A DNA stretch of 64,000 nt from Tubulanus polymorphus (lineage: Eukaryota > Nemertea > Palaeonemertea > Tubulaniformes > Tubulanidae): positions 5,067,001-5,131,000 of the forward strand of contig NC_134031.1 in assembly GCF_964204645.1 (NCBI RefSeq). Reading direction: 5' to 3'. The translations under genes were made by a program, and so were the position numbers. Numbering within the stretch: the first letter of the stretch is position 1; each line of letters begins with the position of its first letter. The notes under the pieces were generated by a model. It searched no databases and was not told where the DNA came from. It saw nothing but the letters and a program-made list of their open reading frames with translations. Below are positions 40,501-52,500 of the stretch, piece after piece.

Positions 40501-42261
40501 TCTGGCAGCGACTGAACGCCGAGGTGAGCATGAATAAGATACTTCAAAAATCATTGGATGTGATAAACGAATCTATATAGGAGCTCCTAGTTGCAACAAC
40601 CTGCAACTGATTATAAAATCTCAAAATGTCATTTTTTACCGAATGAGACATATCAATGGAACGAAATCGATTATTCTTTGGATACATCAAATTATCGATT
40701 ATTGAATATTGATCAAGTTCATTCGGAATTTTTCACATAAGCTTGTGTAATCTGAAGTGGCATTTTCAATGTAAATTGAGCAATACTGCACTATTACCTT
40801 TGAGGACGAAAATTACATTATAGCTCGCAGACGTAAAGTTTAGATTTCCAAACGAATAATTATGTTCGCGCAGTTTGTCGAAAGGAACGTCTGCCTTCGA
40901 GACGCTTGTCAAACTAATTATCGAAATAGGCGAAAATGACGCAGAAATTAGAAACCTAAGGTGACAAACGACGTACGTACGCCATCGAATGAAGTTATTT
41001 TCAGGGTATGGTAATCGGTGCTTTGGTCGGTATGGTGACGGGAATTGTGAGCTGGCTGATCAAATCTGCTCTACTTCCGGGAGGACTGAGAAATTTCATA
41101 GCCAACACGGGTAAGTACAAAACGGTCTGCGCTTGGCAGTGCTTGTGTTCCTAAATCGTCATTACGCGCTATTGGAAACGTACTTATGAAGAATTAAGTA
41201 CGCCGCTGGTCCCTTTTGAAATTGCTAGGTCCCTGAATACTGATGTCCCGTTTGGTGACTGTACATTTTCCGTTTTCAGGTGATCAGTACAGTATGCTGA
41301 CGGGCAACATAGCGGCCATATTGACCGGCGGATGTTTGACGGTCGTAGTAAGTCTGATAACGAATCGTTCGTACGACGCGTGTAGCGGCACGGAAATATG
41401 GGAAAACACGAGGGATATAGATAATCCGCTTTCTCCTTGGACAGAGCTGTATTCCAAGTAGGCATTTGTGATGAATGTTTCCAATCGTTAACCGTAGTAC
41501 CAAAAATAGAAAAAAGTATGATACAGATTTTAGGCGTGTAGCTATTCTCTCGGTATAATCTATAATCTCTACTTTATATATACAGGGAACTTCAACTCAG
41601 TGGTTTACAGACTCTTGATAATCGCCCGTCGATGGCTGAGGTAGCCGCCACGTTTAAAACGGCTAAACTGACTGCCTACGTCGGTGCCCTGTCCGCATCA
41701 TTCGTGCTGATTTTACTTTGGCCTGCTTGTATGGTGTCCATAGGAGTGATGGATAGTTCACAGTTTGCTCAATGGGTACGTATTTACGTTATGCGCGTTG
41801 CAAGCTTTGGCCAAAGAAATTCCGGGGGAAATATGAAGGGAATGCTGGTTTTAAGATAAGATCATTTTATTGTTGCCTATGGCTTTCTTCGAATAAGTAA
41901 ATGGACCACGTCTCCAGACGTTGCCGTACTTCTTGTAACTTCATTTACCCCGCAGGTTTATACGTCGGAAACGTGGGCGTTTCTGGCGGGAATTGCCATC
42001 ATTATCTTGCCGGTCGTCAACGAAGCCATGTCCATACGAACGGCGTTGCGGGAAAAATCTCGAGTATTCGCTATAGAAATATCGCCGCGACGAATGGCGG
42101 CAACCGCGTCTGCTCGGCCGCGCGCGTCGATCGAGGAAGAAGTTGGACAACCAGCGCAGACGAACGGTGACGTCATCCACCAATCGACAGTCTCTGCCGC
42201 TGTTGCGCGGAAACAGTCGAGCGCCGCCTCGTCGGAAAGCAACCAACCGGTGTTTGGCTGA
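25367..42261 (+). CDS. DUR3: DUR3-type urea/solute symporter, SSS family (14 exons)
   Basis: Exons 25367-25555 (or 28832-29017), 30452-30574, 30870-31080, 32386-32595, 34708-34833, 35799-36005, 36707-36864, 38042-38160, 38692-38854, 40425-40523, 41005-41110, 41280-41457, 41586-41775 and 41956-42261 join in frame (2385 nt, 794 aa). Motifs matching urea active transporters of the sodium:solute symporter family include FDAGGKVTVGLTATTIVSQW, WTWAATLLQSS, GISGPFWYAAGA, IGTYTFIGGLGATFYVSY and VTSTGSAEVIAVTS. Multiple hydrophobic helices indicate a plasma-membrane carrier that couples urea or a similar solute to an ion gradient (family knowledge). A cytosolic or luminal loop encoded by exon 8 has six cysteines (CVLCG, CVC, CQSC). 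The C-terminal tail is Arg/Ser/Ala-rich. The exon 8 acceptor is the least certain junction. Introns hold R1, R2 and SINE repeats but no other gene that I can support. Confidence 0.92.
26340..26545. repeat. Interspersed repeat family R1, copy 2
   Basis: It carries the R1 core GAGGATCCGCCAGGTTCGCTAG after CTGTGGCAATCGAGGATTCC. The tail resembles copy 1 with GATATC.GA.CAGTAGAATGAA. It lies in the first intron of the symporter gene. Confidence 0.6.
27990..28290. repeat. Interspersed repeat family R2, copy 1
   Basis: Two internal copies of ATTGATGA.G.AGTG..CATC (near 28004 and 28138) are separated by ATTCATTCAATA words, followed by GGAATGATTGTAACGG. The same two-part layout recurs near 33590-33860. 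Confidence 0.55.
28832..29017 (+). CDS. DUR3: Symporter alternative first exon B
   Basis: This exon starts with ATG and encodes 62 codons ending FNDE before a GTAAAA donor in phase 0. Its helix VVLIIGLGVFVVLMAKLFG and following basic stretch clearly parallel exon A, while the extracellular N-termini differ. Because both begin with their own ATG and end in the same phase, they look like duplicated first exons with separate promoters and not like serial exons. The product would be 793 aa. Confidence 0.8.
29465..29836 (+). repeat. tRNA-derived SINE with (TTCTA)n tail
   Basis: A tRNA-like head (GGATAAGAGACGCCGTGGC with B box GGTTCGAATTC near 29550) is followed by a body of about 250 bp that ends in five or so TTCTA repeats at 29808-29833. 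The tail of short tandem pentamers is typical of a retroposed SINE end. Confidence 0.65.
32640..32890. repeat. Interspersed repeat family R1, copy 3
   Basis: The core GATGATCCGCCAGGTTCGCTAG is followed by TGGTTACTGGGTTACCGC and later by AAATTTCATCGAAAATGA. It aligns best with copy 4 at 39668. It lies in the intron after symporter exon 4. Confidence 0.6.
33590..33860. repeat. Interspersed repeat family R2, copy 2
   Basis: ATTGATGACGTAGTG occurs twice (near 33603 and 33735), separated by about 130 bp, with AATGATTGTAACTG between. It matches the layout of R2 copy 1 at 27990. Confidence 0.55.
39668..39945. repeat. Interspersed repeat family R1, copy 4
   Basis: It contains GGCAAGCGAGGATTC, ATCCGCCAGGTTCGCCAG and GGTTATTGGGTTACCGC, then a long tail with AAATTTCGTCGAAAATAA shared with copy 3. 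It lies in the intron before symporter exon 10. Confidence 0.6.
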
Positions 42262-43057
42262 AAACGTTTCTATCGAGTATATCGGTGCGATTGCAGCTAT
42301 CTAAGCATCGGTTGAATCTCGAAATCTGCCGAAATCACGATTCAGGATACGATCACGATGCCGTCTATTAACAGATTTCTTTGTGCGTGTTCAATCTCTG
42401 TTGCGTTCAATTTATCAAAGGTTAGAACGAGATCATAGACATTCTCGAATGTCACCTGCGGATTTTTACGAACATAGATTATATAATCCGTTTCTTCTCT
42501 GTGTGAGAATGTGAATAACTCTTTCCGTAGCTTCTTTTTCTAACTTCCGTTTCGTTCATTATAAATTGATTGCGTATCGACTCTTTTTCATTTGTAAATT
42601 CACCTGATTAAAAGTTTCAAGTTTACTTTTTATAGAATTGTTCAAATCATTTTCGTTCGATTCTAATCTCGTAAAGCCCAACGCACACGTCGCAGGGATA
42701 CTCAGAAACCCGGAATCAAACATGTTTGATCTCGGAAATATTGTTTCCCGAAACCATGTTTATCGTTTCTCGTAAACCACACGACAAAGGGAAACGCGTT
42801 GAACATGTTTCCGTCTCCTACTTCCGTGTTTCCCTGTGTCGTGTGCGTTGGGCTTAACCGATGAAAGTTAACGACAGATGCCCGCGGTTCATCTTCCTAC
42901 GTTCAAAAGGTCTTATCTACTTTAACAGCGGCAGATCGAAAGTCAATGAGAGTCGCGAGACATGCTCCGCTCCGCTGAACCGCTTGTACACGCATCTTTA
43001 ACTACAGGTGTCAAAACAGTCGCATCATTTGCCAAATGGTAATCCCATTACAGCGTT
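42262..43057. other. Symporter 3' UTR and intergenic DNA
   Basis: No gene is seen. A short inverted arrangement occurs around 42675-42855, where AGCCCAACGCACAC and GTGTGCGTTGGGCT are exact reverse complements bracketing GTTTCCCGAAACCATGTTT-like words. This suggests a small palindromic (MITE-like) insertion of about 180 bp. Confidence 0.45.
42677..42856. repeat. Small MITE-like element with terminal inverted repeats
   Basis: The left end AAGCCCAACGCACACG and right end CGTGTGCGTTGGGCTT are perfect 16-base inverted repeats. The inside holds further inverted words (GAAACATGTT-like). No open frame is present, consistent with a nonautonomous DNA transposon. Confidence 0.65.
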
Positions 43058-43268
43058 TTAAATCGCTAAAACGGATGTAAAGATAAGAATGGGCCTTATC
43101 GCGTCTGAGTGTTTGTACATAGCCGCGTGATAGAGTTCCCATTGCGTACCGTTAAACGTCCACCTGACGAATCCATATACCACCGATAAAATATATATTG
43201 TGAACTGTGGCCCAGGTATATTCAGGTAGGCATTCGAATATTTCTTCGGCAAAAATTGAATCAATTCT
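43058..43268 (-). CDS. Orphan terminal exon of an unrecognised membrane protein
   Basis: On the minus strand an acceptor TTTTCAG at 43275-43269 opens a frame of about 70 codons ending in TAA at 43060-43058. The peptide reads ELIQFLPKKYSNAYLN, then a hydrophobic stretch (FTIYILSVVYGFV), then WELYHAAMYKHSDAIRP and a second hydrophobic end (ILIFTSVLAI). It looks like the last exon of a membrane protein, but I do not recognise the family. Upstream exons would lie at higher coordinates. None was found, and the oppositely oriented secreted-protein gene starts 240 bp away, so this could also be a stranded pseudogene exon. Confidence 0.35.
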
Positions 43269-43511
43269 CTGAAAACAATTTTCCCGTTTATCCATCATAA
43301 ATAGCCAACAATATTTACAATATTTTCTAGTTGCAATGTTCTGGATTATATTTTAAGATTTTAATCTTCAATTTTTAAATTGACTGGTTGGCCCATACAG
43401 ATGAGGTCATCATTCATTTTCATATCCTCAGAATGATTTAAGGATCTTTTTAGGGAAGGTGCTCAAGCGATAGACTCAATTAATTCAATGAATTCCTTTT
43501 ATGACAGGAAC

Positions 43512-46500
43512 ATGAAGCTAGCTGTTGTCCTTCTTTTGGTATGTGTAACATATTGTTACGGTGAGTTTATACTGAACATATTTCATCTTAGATTATTAAG
43601 AAAATTGCTGACAGTTTTCTCGTCATTACCCCTCCGCGCTGGTTAATAAAAGAATTTCATCTCACTATTGCCATTTGCCATAAAAAAGGTTAATCCGATT
43701 TTTCATTCGCATATATCAGGGGATTGTAGGATACCGTTCGAATTCGTCGGAGATTGGTTGATCGAAGACAAAATAAGTAAAGGATTCTCTATACATCCGG
43801 GACACTTGGTCATCTACGAAGATAACGGCATGCGGTTTACGAAGGTCACATGTACCGAAAACAAAGGAGATAAATATCTTTTCAAGTAAGAGTTAGGAAA
43901 AAACTAATCGTTTTGAAAATGATAGTAGAGGACCTGGATTCGAATCAGTAAAACGTAGATACAGATAATACTTTGAAGGTTAACTAGATTTATTTAGAGT
44001 GGGCCTCTTTCGTTTCTAGTGCATATCAGTTTCATCGGGTAAATGATGAGCTACCTGATGAATCATTGATTATCAAGCATACATATATTATATATACATT
44101 AATAGTAGCGAAAGCTCGTAGCCTAAATGAATCTAGTTAACCTTCAAAGTACTATCCGTAGTTACGTTTTACAGAAAAAAACGAACGAAACAGATATTCA
44201 ATATTGGACTCGAACCTTCATAAGCACAAGGTGCTACAGACGGCCGTGCTTGGGTTGTTTTATCCTACACGGGTTCTCGCACACTCAAAACAACGTGAGA
44301 CGAATCCAAAATTACATTATCAATTATCCTTTACAGGGTGAAGGAAGCTGATTCACCAGTCATTGGCTTTGACGCATACAACTGTTTTGAAATCCAAATG
44401 TTCAAAGGTGATCTCACCATTAAGATGACAACCAGTAAGTAAAAAATGATTAACGACATTTTTTTTCATTCAAATAGCAATTCAGAAAATTTGTATTTAG
44501 AATCTAAATGTTAAGCGTGTCTCAACCTAATCAGTTAGATTGTGAGGTTTTATTGCAAAAGCGTCTGCCTTTTCGGTGTTGATATCCATCAAGGAATAAG
44601 TATTTGCCTTCCTCTGAATGGAGATACCTCTTATCAATAGGTTTTGGTGATTTCAAGTCAATAAATTATGCATCTTCAATGCCGTTGTTTTAGAAACACC
44701 TAAACAGGGTTGACCTTGACTTTCAGACACAAATGACGCCGAAAGTGGCATGTACGTCGTACCAAAAGATGATGCGGTTGACTTCAATCTAGTTTGCGAT
44801 GGTCCACTCAGCGAAGTTCATTTCCTTACTCGAGCTACGTAAGCAATTTTTGAAACTTTCACGTTGTCAGAGATTCTTAAGCCGGGCGTAGGTCGGCCTT
44901 GCGACGGCTTGCGACTCACTGCGACGCGACTCACTGCGACCGCCAGCGACGATCGCGTCGCGTCGCAAGGTCGACCTAAGTAATAGGGGTAATAGGCTTT
45001 CAGATCAAAGGTCGAACGGTCGAGCTCGTAAAAAATGAAAAACATAAAAATAATTACAATTTCTACTTGAATTACTCGCGAAACTCATAAAAATGAAAAA
45101 TAAATTCTCACACGCTCGAATTTATTTTTCATTTTATGAGTTTCACTCCTAATTCAAGTAGAAATTGTTATTATTTTTATGTTTTTCATTTTTACTCACC
45201 CGCCCGTTCAACCTTTAACCCGAAAGCCTATTACCCCTATTACTCTTAAAATATTCATATATATGAATAACATTTAAATCATTGAACTTCTAAAATCAAT
45301 TTTAATAAAAAATTTAGTATTAAAATGGAAGCAAATAAGTACTACTGTCCAACATGTAATATCGATATAGATAAATCCCAAAAAGCAAGACACAATAAAA
45401 CTAGAACACATTTAGAGAATAAATTGAAACTAGAATATAAAGATGATATATTAGAAACTAAATTAGAAGAATTAAAGAATGAAAAAGAAACATATAAATG
45501 TGATACATGTAATCAATCATTCAGTGATAAAAGATATTATAAAGAACATTTAAAATCTATAAGTCATATTAGAAATAAGAATAATGATATTTTAGGTGAA
45601 GATTATTTTGATAATGATAACGATAAGAAACAGAAGACAATTAAAAGAATAAAAAATAAATTAAACAATAAAAGACCATACATGGAAGATGTAAGAAATT
45701 ATATTAATTCATTAGATAATAAAAAAGATATAGAAATAACCGAAGCATTTAAAAGTGATATTGGTCCAGCAGCTATCGAGTTTAAATTTCATAAAGGTAA
45801 AACATTAGAAGAAAATAAAAAACATTTAGAAAATATGAAAGAAATAATAAAAATAATTACAGATGTTGAATATCCTAAAATTAGTATATCAGTTAAAGTA
45901 AAGTTTATAAAATCTGAAGATAAACCAATATATAATATAAATTCTCATTCACAACATATTATATCTAAACAACATATAGATGATAAATTAGATAAATGTT
46001 ATAATGAAGTAAAAACTAAAATAGAAGAGAAATATTTTGAAGGATCTGGTTTAATATTTGATGAGATAATATTTATAACTTTACATGTTTATAACACAAA
46101 ATATAATAAGTTAACTAAATCAAAACCAATTGATGAAAATAATTTATCATATTATAAAGAACCTGATATTGAAGCATCAAGTTATATTAAACTACCATTT
46201 AAAACTAATGCTGTAATAAATATACAAAATGAAGATGATAAATGTTTACTATGGACTATAATAAGTTGTTTACATCCTGCAACTTATAATATTTGTAGAT
46301 TAACTCATTATAAACCATTTGAAAATAATTATAAGATAGATAAGTATCCTGTTAGAATTAAAAACATCCCAAAAATAGAAAGAGATAATAATATAAAGAT
46401 AAATGTATTTGATTTAATCAAATTACCAAATACAAAAGGTAACAACATAAAACATTATACATTAGAACCTTTATATCTATCAAAAGATTATGATTCAAAT

Positions 46501-49500
46501 GATGTTATAGATATACTATATTATGAGAATCATTATATGTGGATTAAACAAATAGATTTATTTTTTAGAACAGAAAGTGATCACCATAATAAAATATATC
46601 TATGTAGAAAATGTTTACATAGATTCAGTAATGAAAGTACATTATTAAATCATAAACAATTATGTGATAATCATGATTATTGTAAATTAGTTTTACCAAA
46701 TGAAAAAGATAAAATATTAGAATTCAAAAAATATGATTACAAAAATAAAGTACCATTTGTAATATATGGAGATTTTGAATCATTAAATAAAGAACTAACA
46801 TATAAAGATAGAAAAGATATATATTATAAAAGAAAGAAATTAAATTCTAATGAAAGTGATTATTCAGAAGAACCACCAAAAACAAATACTATTAAAAAGA
46901 TTCATCAATCAGCTGCAGCTTTCGGGTTATATATTAAATCTGATTATCCAGAACTAATTGAAAGTGAATATTATAATTATAGAAATGAAAATGTTATCAA
47001 TCATTTTTGTGACTTATTAATTGAATATGAAATAAGATTTAGTAAATTATTGAATACAAATATAGAAATTATAATGACAGAAGAAGATAAAGAAGAATTT
47101 GAGTTTGCAGATAAATGTTATTATTGTGAAAAGATATTTAATTATAAAGATAAAAAAGTAAGAGACCATGATCATTTGAATGGAAAGTTTAGAGGCGCTG
47201 CACATGAGAATTGTAACTTACAAGCTAAGAAAATTAACTTTGTACCAGTTATATTTCATAATCTATCAGGATATGACGCATATTTATTCATCAAACAGCT
47301 ATGTTATAAAATAGAAGAAATCAATAATGAAATAGAAATATTAAATTCAAATAGATCAAAAGATAAAATACCAACTTATAAATTTAAAATGCTAGCTAAA
47401 ACATCTGAGAATTATATATCATTCCAATTTGGTTGCCTAAGATTTATAGATTCATATAGATTTTTAAATAGTTCATTAGATAACTTATCAAAATCATTAG
47501 TTGATGATGAATTAAAGATATTAAAAGAATATTACCCAAATAATGATGATTTCCAATTAATGAGATATAAAGGAGCGATTCCATATTCTTTCTATAAAAA
47601 TCATAATGATTTTAATATAACTGAATTATTAAAAGAACAATTCTATGATGAATTAAGATCTGAATATGTAAAAGATGAAGTTTATAATAGAACATTGAAT
47701 ATTTGGAATCATTTCAAAATAGAAAATCATGGGCAATTAGTAGATTTATATTTAAAATCAGATGTATTGTTATTAACCGATATATTCGAAAGGTTTAGAG
47801 ATGTAAACCTAAAATATTTCAATATTGATCCTTGTCATTGTTATTCATCACCAGGATTAACATGGGATTGTGGATTAAAATTTACAGATATAAAAATGGA
47901 TTTGTTAACAAATATAGATCAATTACTATTATTTGAAAAATCTATAAGAGGAGGTGTTTCAGGTGTATTGGGCGATAGATATTTCAATGTAAATGATAAT
48001 CCTGGATATAAATTATTATACATAGATGCAAATAATCTTTATGGTTGGGCAATGATGGAACCACAACCTTATGGGATGTTTGAAATAACTGAAGTTTTAC
48101 AAATTGATAAATTTGATTGGAAGAAAAGAATCCTAGATATTGCAGATGATTCAGATATTGGTTACTTCTTCGTTGTAGATTTAGAATACCCTGAAAATAT
48201 TAAATTCAAATCTAGAAATCTAGCATATTGTCCCGAACATAAAACTGTTAAACATGAAGAATTATCAAATTATCAAAAAAGAATTAAACCCGATAATCAT
48301 ATTCATACTGAAAAGTTAATGGTAACTCAAGAAGATAAATATAATTATGTAGTTCATTATAGAATGTTGAAGTTTTATTTGAATCAAGGAATGATATTAA
48401 AAAAAGTACATAGATATATTTCATTCAGTCAATCTAAATGGTTAGAAAAATATATAGATTTTAATACTACACAGAGAACTAAATCTAAAACTGATTTTGA
48501 GAAGGATTTCTTCAAACTAATGAACAATGCGTTCTATGGTAAGACTTGTGAAAATATTAGAAATAGAAATGATATTGAGTTAGTTAGTAATGGTAAAAGG
48601 ATAAGGCATTTACAATCATATCCTAAGTTTATAGGTAACAGAATATTTGATGAAAATTTAGCAGCAGTTAAGATGAGAAGAACTTCAATGAAATTTAATA
48701 AACCGATTTATGTTGGAGCTGCAGTTTTAGAAATTTCAAAGCTATTGATGTATGAATTCTATTATAATGTATTACAACCTCATTTTGGAGAAAAACATAT
48801 ACAAATATTATATTTTGATACAGATTCTTACATATTAAAGATAAAAACTGATAACATAACTGATGATTTAAAAACATTAAAACATCATTTTGATTTCAGT
48901 AACTATCCAAAAAATCATGAATTGTTTAGCAATGATAATAAAAAAGTTCCTGGGAAGTTTAAGGATGAATTAGGTGGTGAAGAAATGATAGAGTTCATTG
49001 GTATTAGATCTAAAATGTATAGTTATAAAACTAAAGAACATGAAGCTAAAAAGTTAAAAGGAATAACCAAAAGTGTAGTAGAAAAGAATATTCATTTCAA
49101 AGATTACATCAATTGTATATTTAATGAAGAAGTTAGAAAACATAAAATGAAATGTTTAAGATCTGAGTACCACGAAATGTTTATTGAAGAAATAGAGAAG
49201 ATAAGTTTGAATCCATTTGATGATAAACGATACATATTAGATGATGGTATACACACAGTCGCGTATGGTTGCAATTTAGATGAATATATAAAATTCAAAA
49301 GAGAAGAAACAAAAGAAAATGAGATTATGAAAAGGATTCTAACGTGTTAATCAATTTCAATAAAAATTTGTATAATAAATGGAGAGTAAACAAGTACACA
49401 GTGAATTCTTAGATAGAATTAAAGATACTTCAAGCGTCAAATCTGTAGATTATAAATTTAAAAAACTAACTGAGTTAACAATTCACAAGAAATATTTAAT

Positions 49501-52500
49501 TACTAACATTGAAACAATTACTAATAAATATGGAGATAAATTAGTAATTCATTTAGAATATGAAGGATTAAAAGGAAATAAATATAAATTCAGAACTTAT
49601 TTACCGGATAGATTTCATAGATTATCAAGTGAAGATTTAGAAGAATTATATTCTGGTGATTTCTATTTCATATATAAAGGTAAGAATGAAAAAGAGCACC
49701 ATGAAATAGATTTCGAATAAGAAAATATGTAAAATAAATGGCGGAATTAAAAGAATACAGAATATTTATAGATTCTAGAAGGCTTACAAATTATAAATCA
49801 CATAATTTAATAGTTCAATTAGATAGAGAATTTAAAAATTGTGTTGATTTGAAATTGATAAATATAAGTCTATGTAATTCTTTTTATAATATATCGGATA
49901 AAACTATTGAACATAGATTGTTTATGATTTTTGATAGAAATGCCGATAAATGGTATCATATATTTATAAGACCAGGATTATATAATTTAGAAACATTAGC
50001 GCAAGAAATTAATAGAAGAGCTAGGGCAAAAATGGGCGCGGCTGCTGGATTTGTAATTAAATTTTTAAAAAGTGATATCAATAATAAAGTAAGAATAAAG
50101 TTAGATAAAGGTGAACAATATAAATTTTTAGTTAAAAAACCTATGGCTAAACTGTTAGGAATTAATCTAGATAAACTTTATTCAAATGTTGACATTACAC
50201 CAAACTTAATACCTTACACACATTTTTATATTTATTGCAATTTAATCGATCCTACAAAAACATTCGAAGCAACTAAAGATATAACTTGTAATTCTGGTTT
50301 ATTAAACATTTTACCATTGAAGAATGTTAAAGAATTTGGAACGCAAATAAATTATAATTTAACAGAATGTGATTTCAAACCATGCATTCCTCGTTTTAAT
50401 AATTTTAGATTAGAAATTAGAAATCATAATGGATACTTAATTGATTTAAATAATTTCCCTGTAATTTATGAATTAGTTATAAGATGTAAAGAGTAATTTT
50501 TTCATTATATAAATGAATATAACTGTTGGACCGAGTATATGTTTTGGGTTTGATTTTAAACATGGTAAAGAAATGAGAATTAAACTAAATGATGTAATTA
50601 CTGATATAAAAAGTAAATCATTTAACAATGCATCAATGATTGATAAAGAAAAGTATAATATAGAAAAAGTAATTGATTTAATTAAATCACCTTTAGAATA
50701 TTATGAATTAAATGAAGATGGAATTATTGATGATATCAAAAACATATTATCCAAAATATATGATAATCATAAAACTAGTAATGAAATAAATGTTGAAATA
50801 ATCATAAATAAGTTAACTAAATATTTTGATGATAGTAATTTTTTTGATAAATAAATGAGTGATAATAAGTGGATAATAACTGGATTATATAATGGCGCAT
50901 TACTATCAGTTGGAACGGTTGGTTATTCAATGGTATTAAAAAAATTATTCAAAATGGGAAGTGTTAATGTTGATAGATTTGATATAAATGATATTTTAAA
51001 GTTAACATTAGCAGTTACTTTATCTAATTTAACTATTGATTATTTGGAAAAACAAAAATATATTCCTCCCATGTAAGAAGTGTGTAATTTTTTTGCTAAA
51101 TAAATGGCTTCTGCAATTATAACTATTATAGGATCGGCAATTGTTAACGCTTTAGCATTTACTGGTGGTGGTTATTTATTTAAACATATTGATAAAAATA
51201 GTTCATTAGGAGAACAAAGAAGACATAACTTAGCGTTAGAGAAATACAATAAAGCTGCAGAAGAATATAGAGAAAAGAGACAAAACTATATGGATTACAT
51301 CAATAAAGAATTATATGATCAGAAGATTTCACACAGAGATTTTCAATCAGTTGATGATGCAATGAGTTTATATAACGCGGTAACAAATAAAGAAAAATTA
51401 CATCTATACAAACCTAAATTATCAGATTATTATACCCGAAGTAAAGAACAACAGAAATATGAAATAATATGGATTTTAGGTGGAACAGTTATTGTTATAT
51501 TTATTGCTTATAAATTTACTAATTAGTAATTTTTATTCTAAATAAATGGAAGATAAAGTTGATAGTATTGATATTATTCCTCATGATATAAATAAAACTA
51601 AATTAAAAACATATTTAGAAAAACAAATATTAGAATTTGAAAGTGACTTAAAGATAAAAAAGAAAAAATATTTAAAAAGTAAAATTATATATTATCTTAT
51701 TATTAGTGGTTCGGTTACAATTAGTTCTGTAATAACATTTTTAGCAATATTCAGTCCATTAACACCTTTAGCTATATCAATTGGTGTATTAGGATTAAGT
51801 TCAAGTGTTTTAACTGGTATAAGTTCAAAATTAAATATAAAAAGTAATAAAGAAAAAATTAAAACTAATATAAAAGAAATTAATAAATTAAAGAACACAC
51901 TAGATTATATAATAAGTTTAAATGGTCATATAACAGTTGAAGAACAAGATAAATTATTAAAAGAATTAGTTAATTATTAATTTTTTAATTATATAAATGG
52001 GGTTTCCAAAAGCTTTCCAATATAATAAATCAATTAAATATAATATTCCAGCAATAGATTTTAATAAAGATATTACATATAGAAATGAAGTTTTATATTC
52101 ATTAATTGATTTATATATTTATGTTACTGAAAGTAAAAGTTTTCATGTAAAGATGGAAAATATATTTCATGTGTATACAATTAATTTCAAAAATTTAAAT
52201 GAGGCAAAACAATGGTTATTAAAATCTAATATGAAGTATTGGCAGAACCAATTAAATTTTGCTGTTTATTGTGCAACAACAGGATGTGGAATAAGTTGGA
52301 ATGATCATTTAAACAAACCAAGTTTACCATTGATGTTATCACTTTTTAGATTTCATACATATTTTCAAAGAAAATTAATATTAGATGAATTAGAATGTCC
52401 TTTACCAGGTTCAAAATATTTTAAAGAATTGAATAATAATATCAATTTTTCTAAGTTTTATAAAATATGTAATGAATTTAATATTAATTCAAATAAAGAT

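Noticed and set aside
41901-42246. Several 84-101 codon frames around the last symporter exon
   Set aside because: Other-frame shadows of a G+C-rich coding exon.
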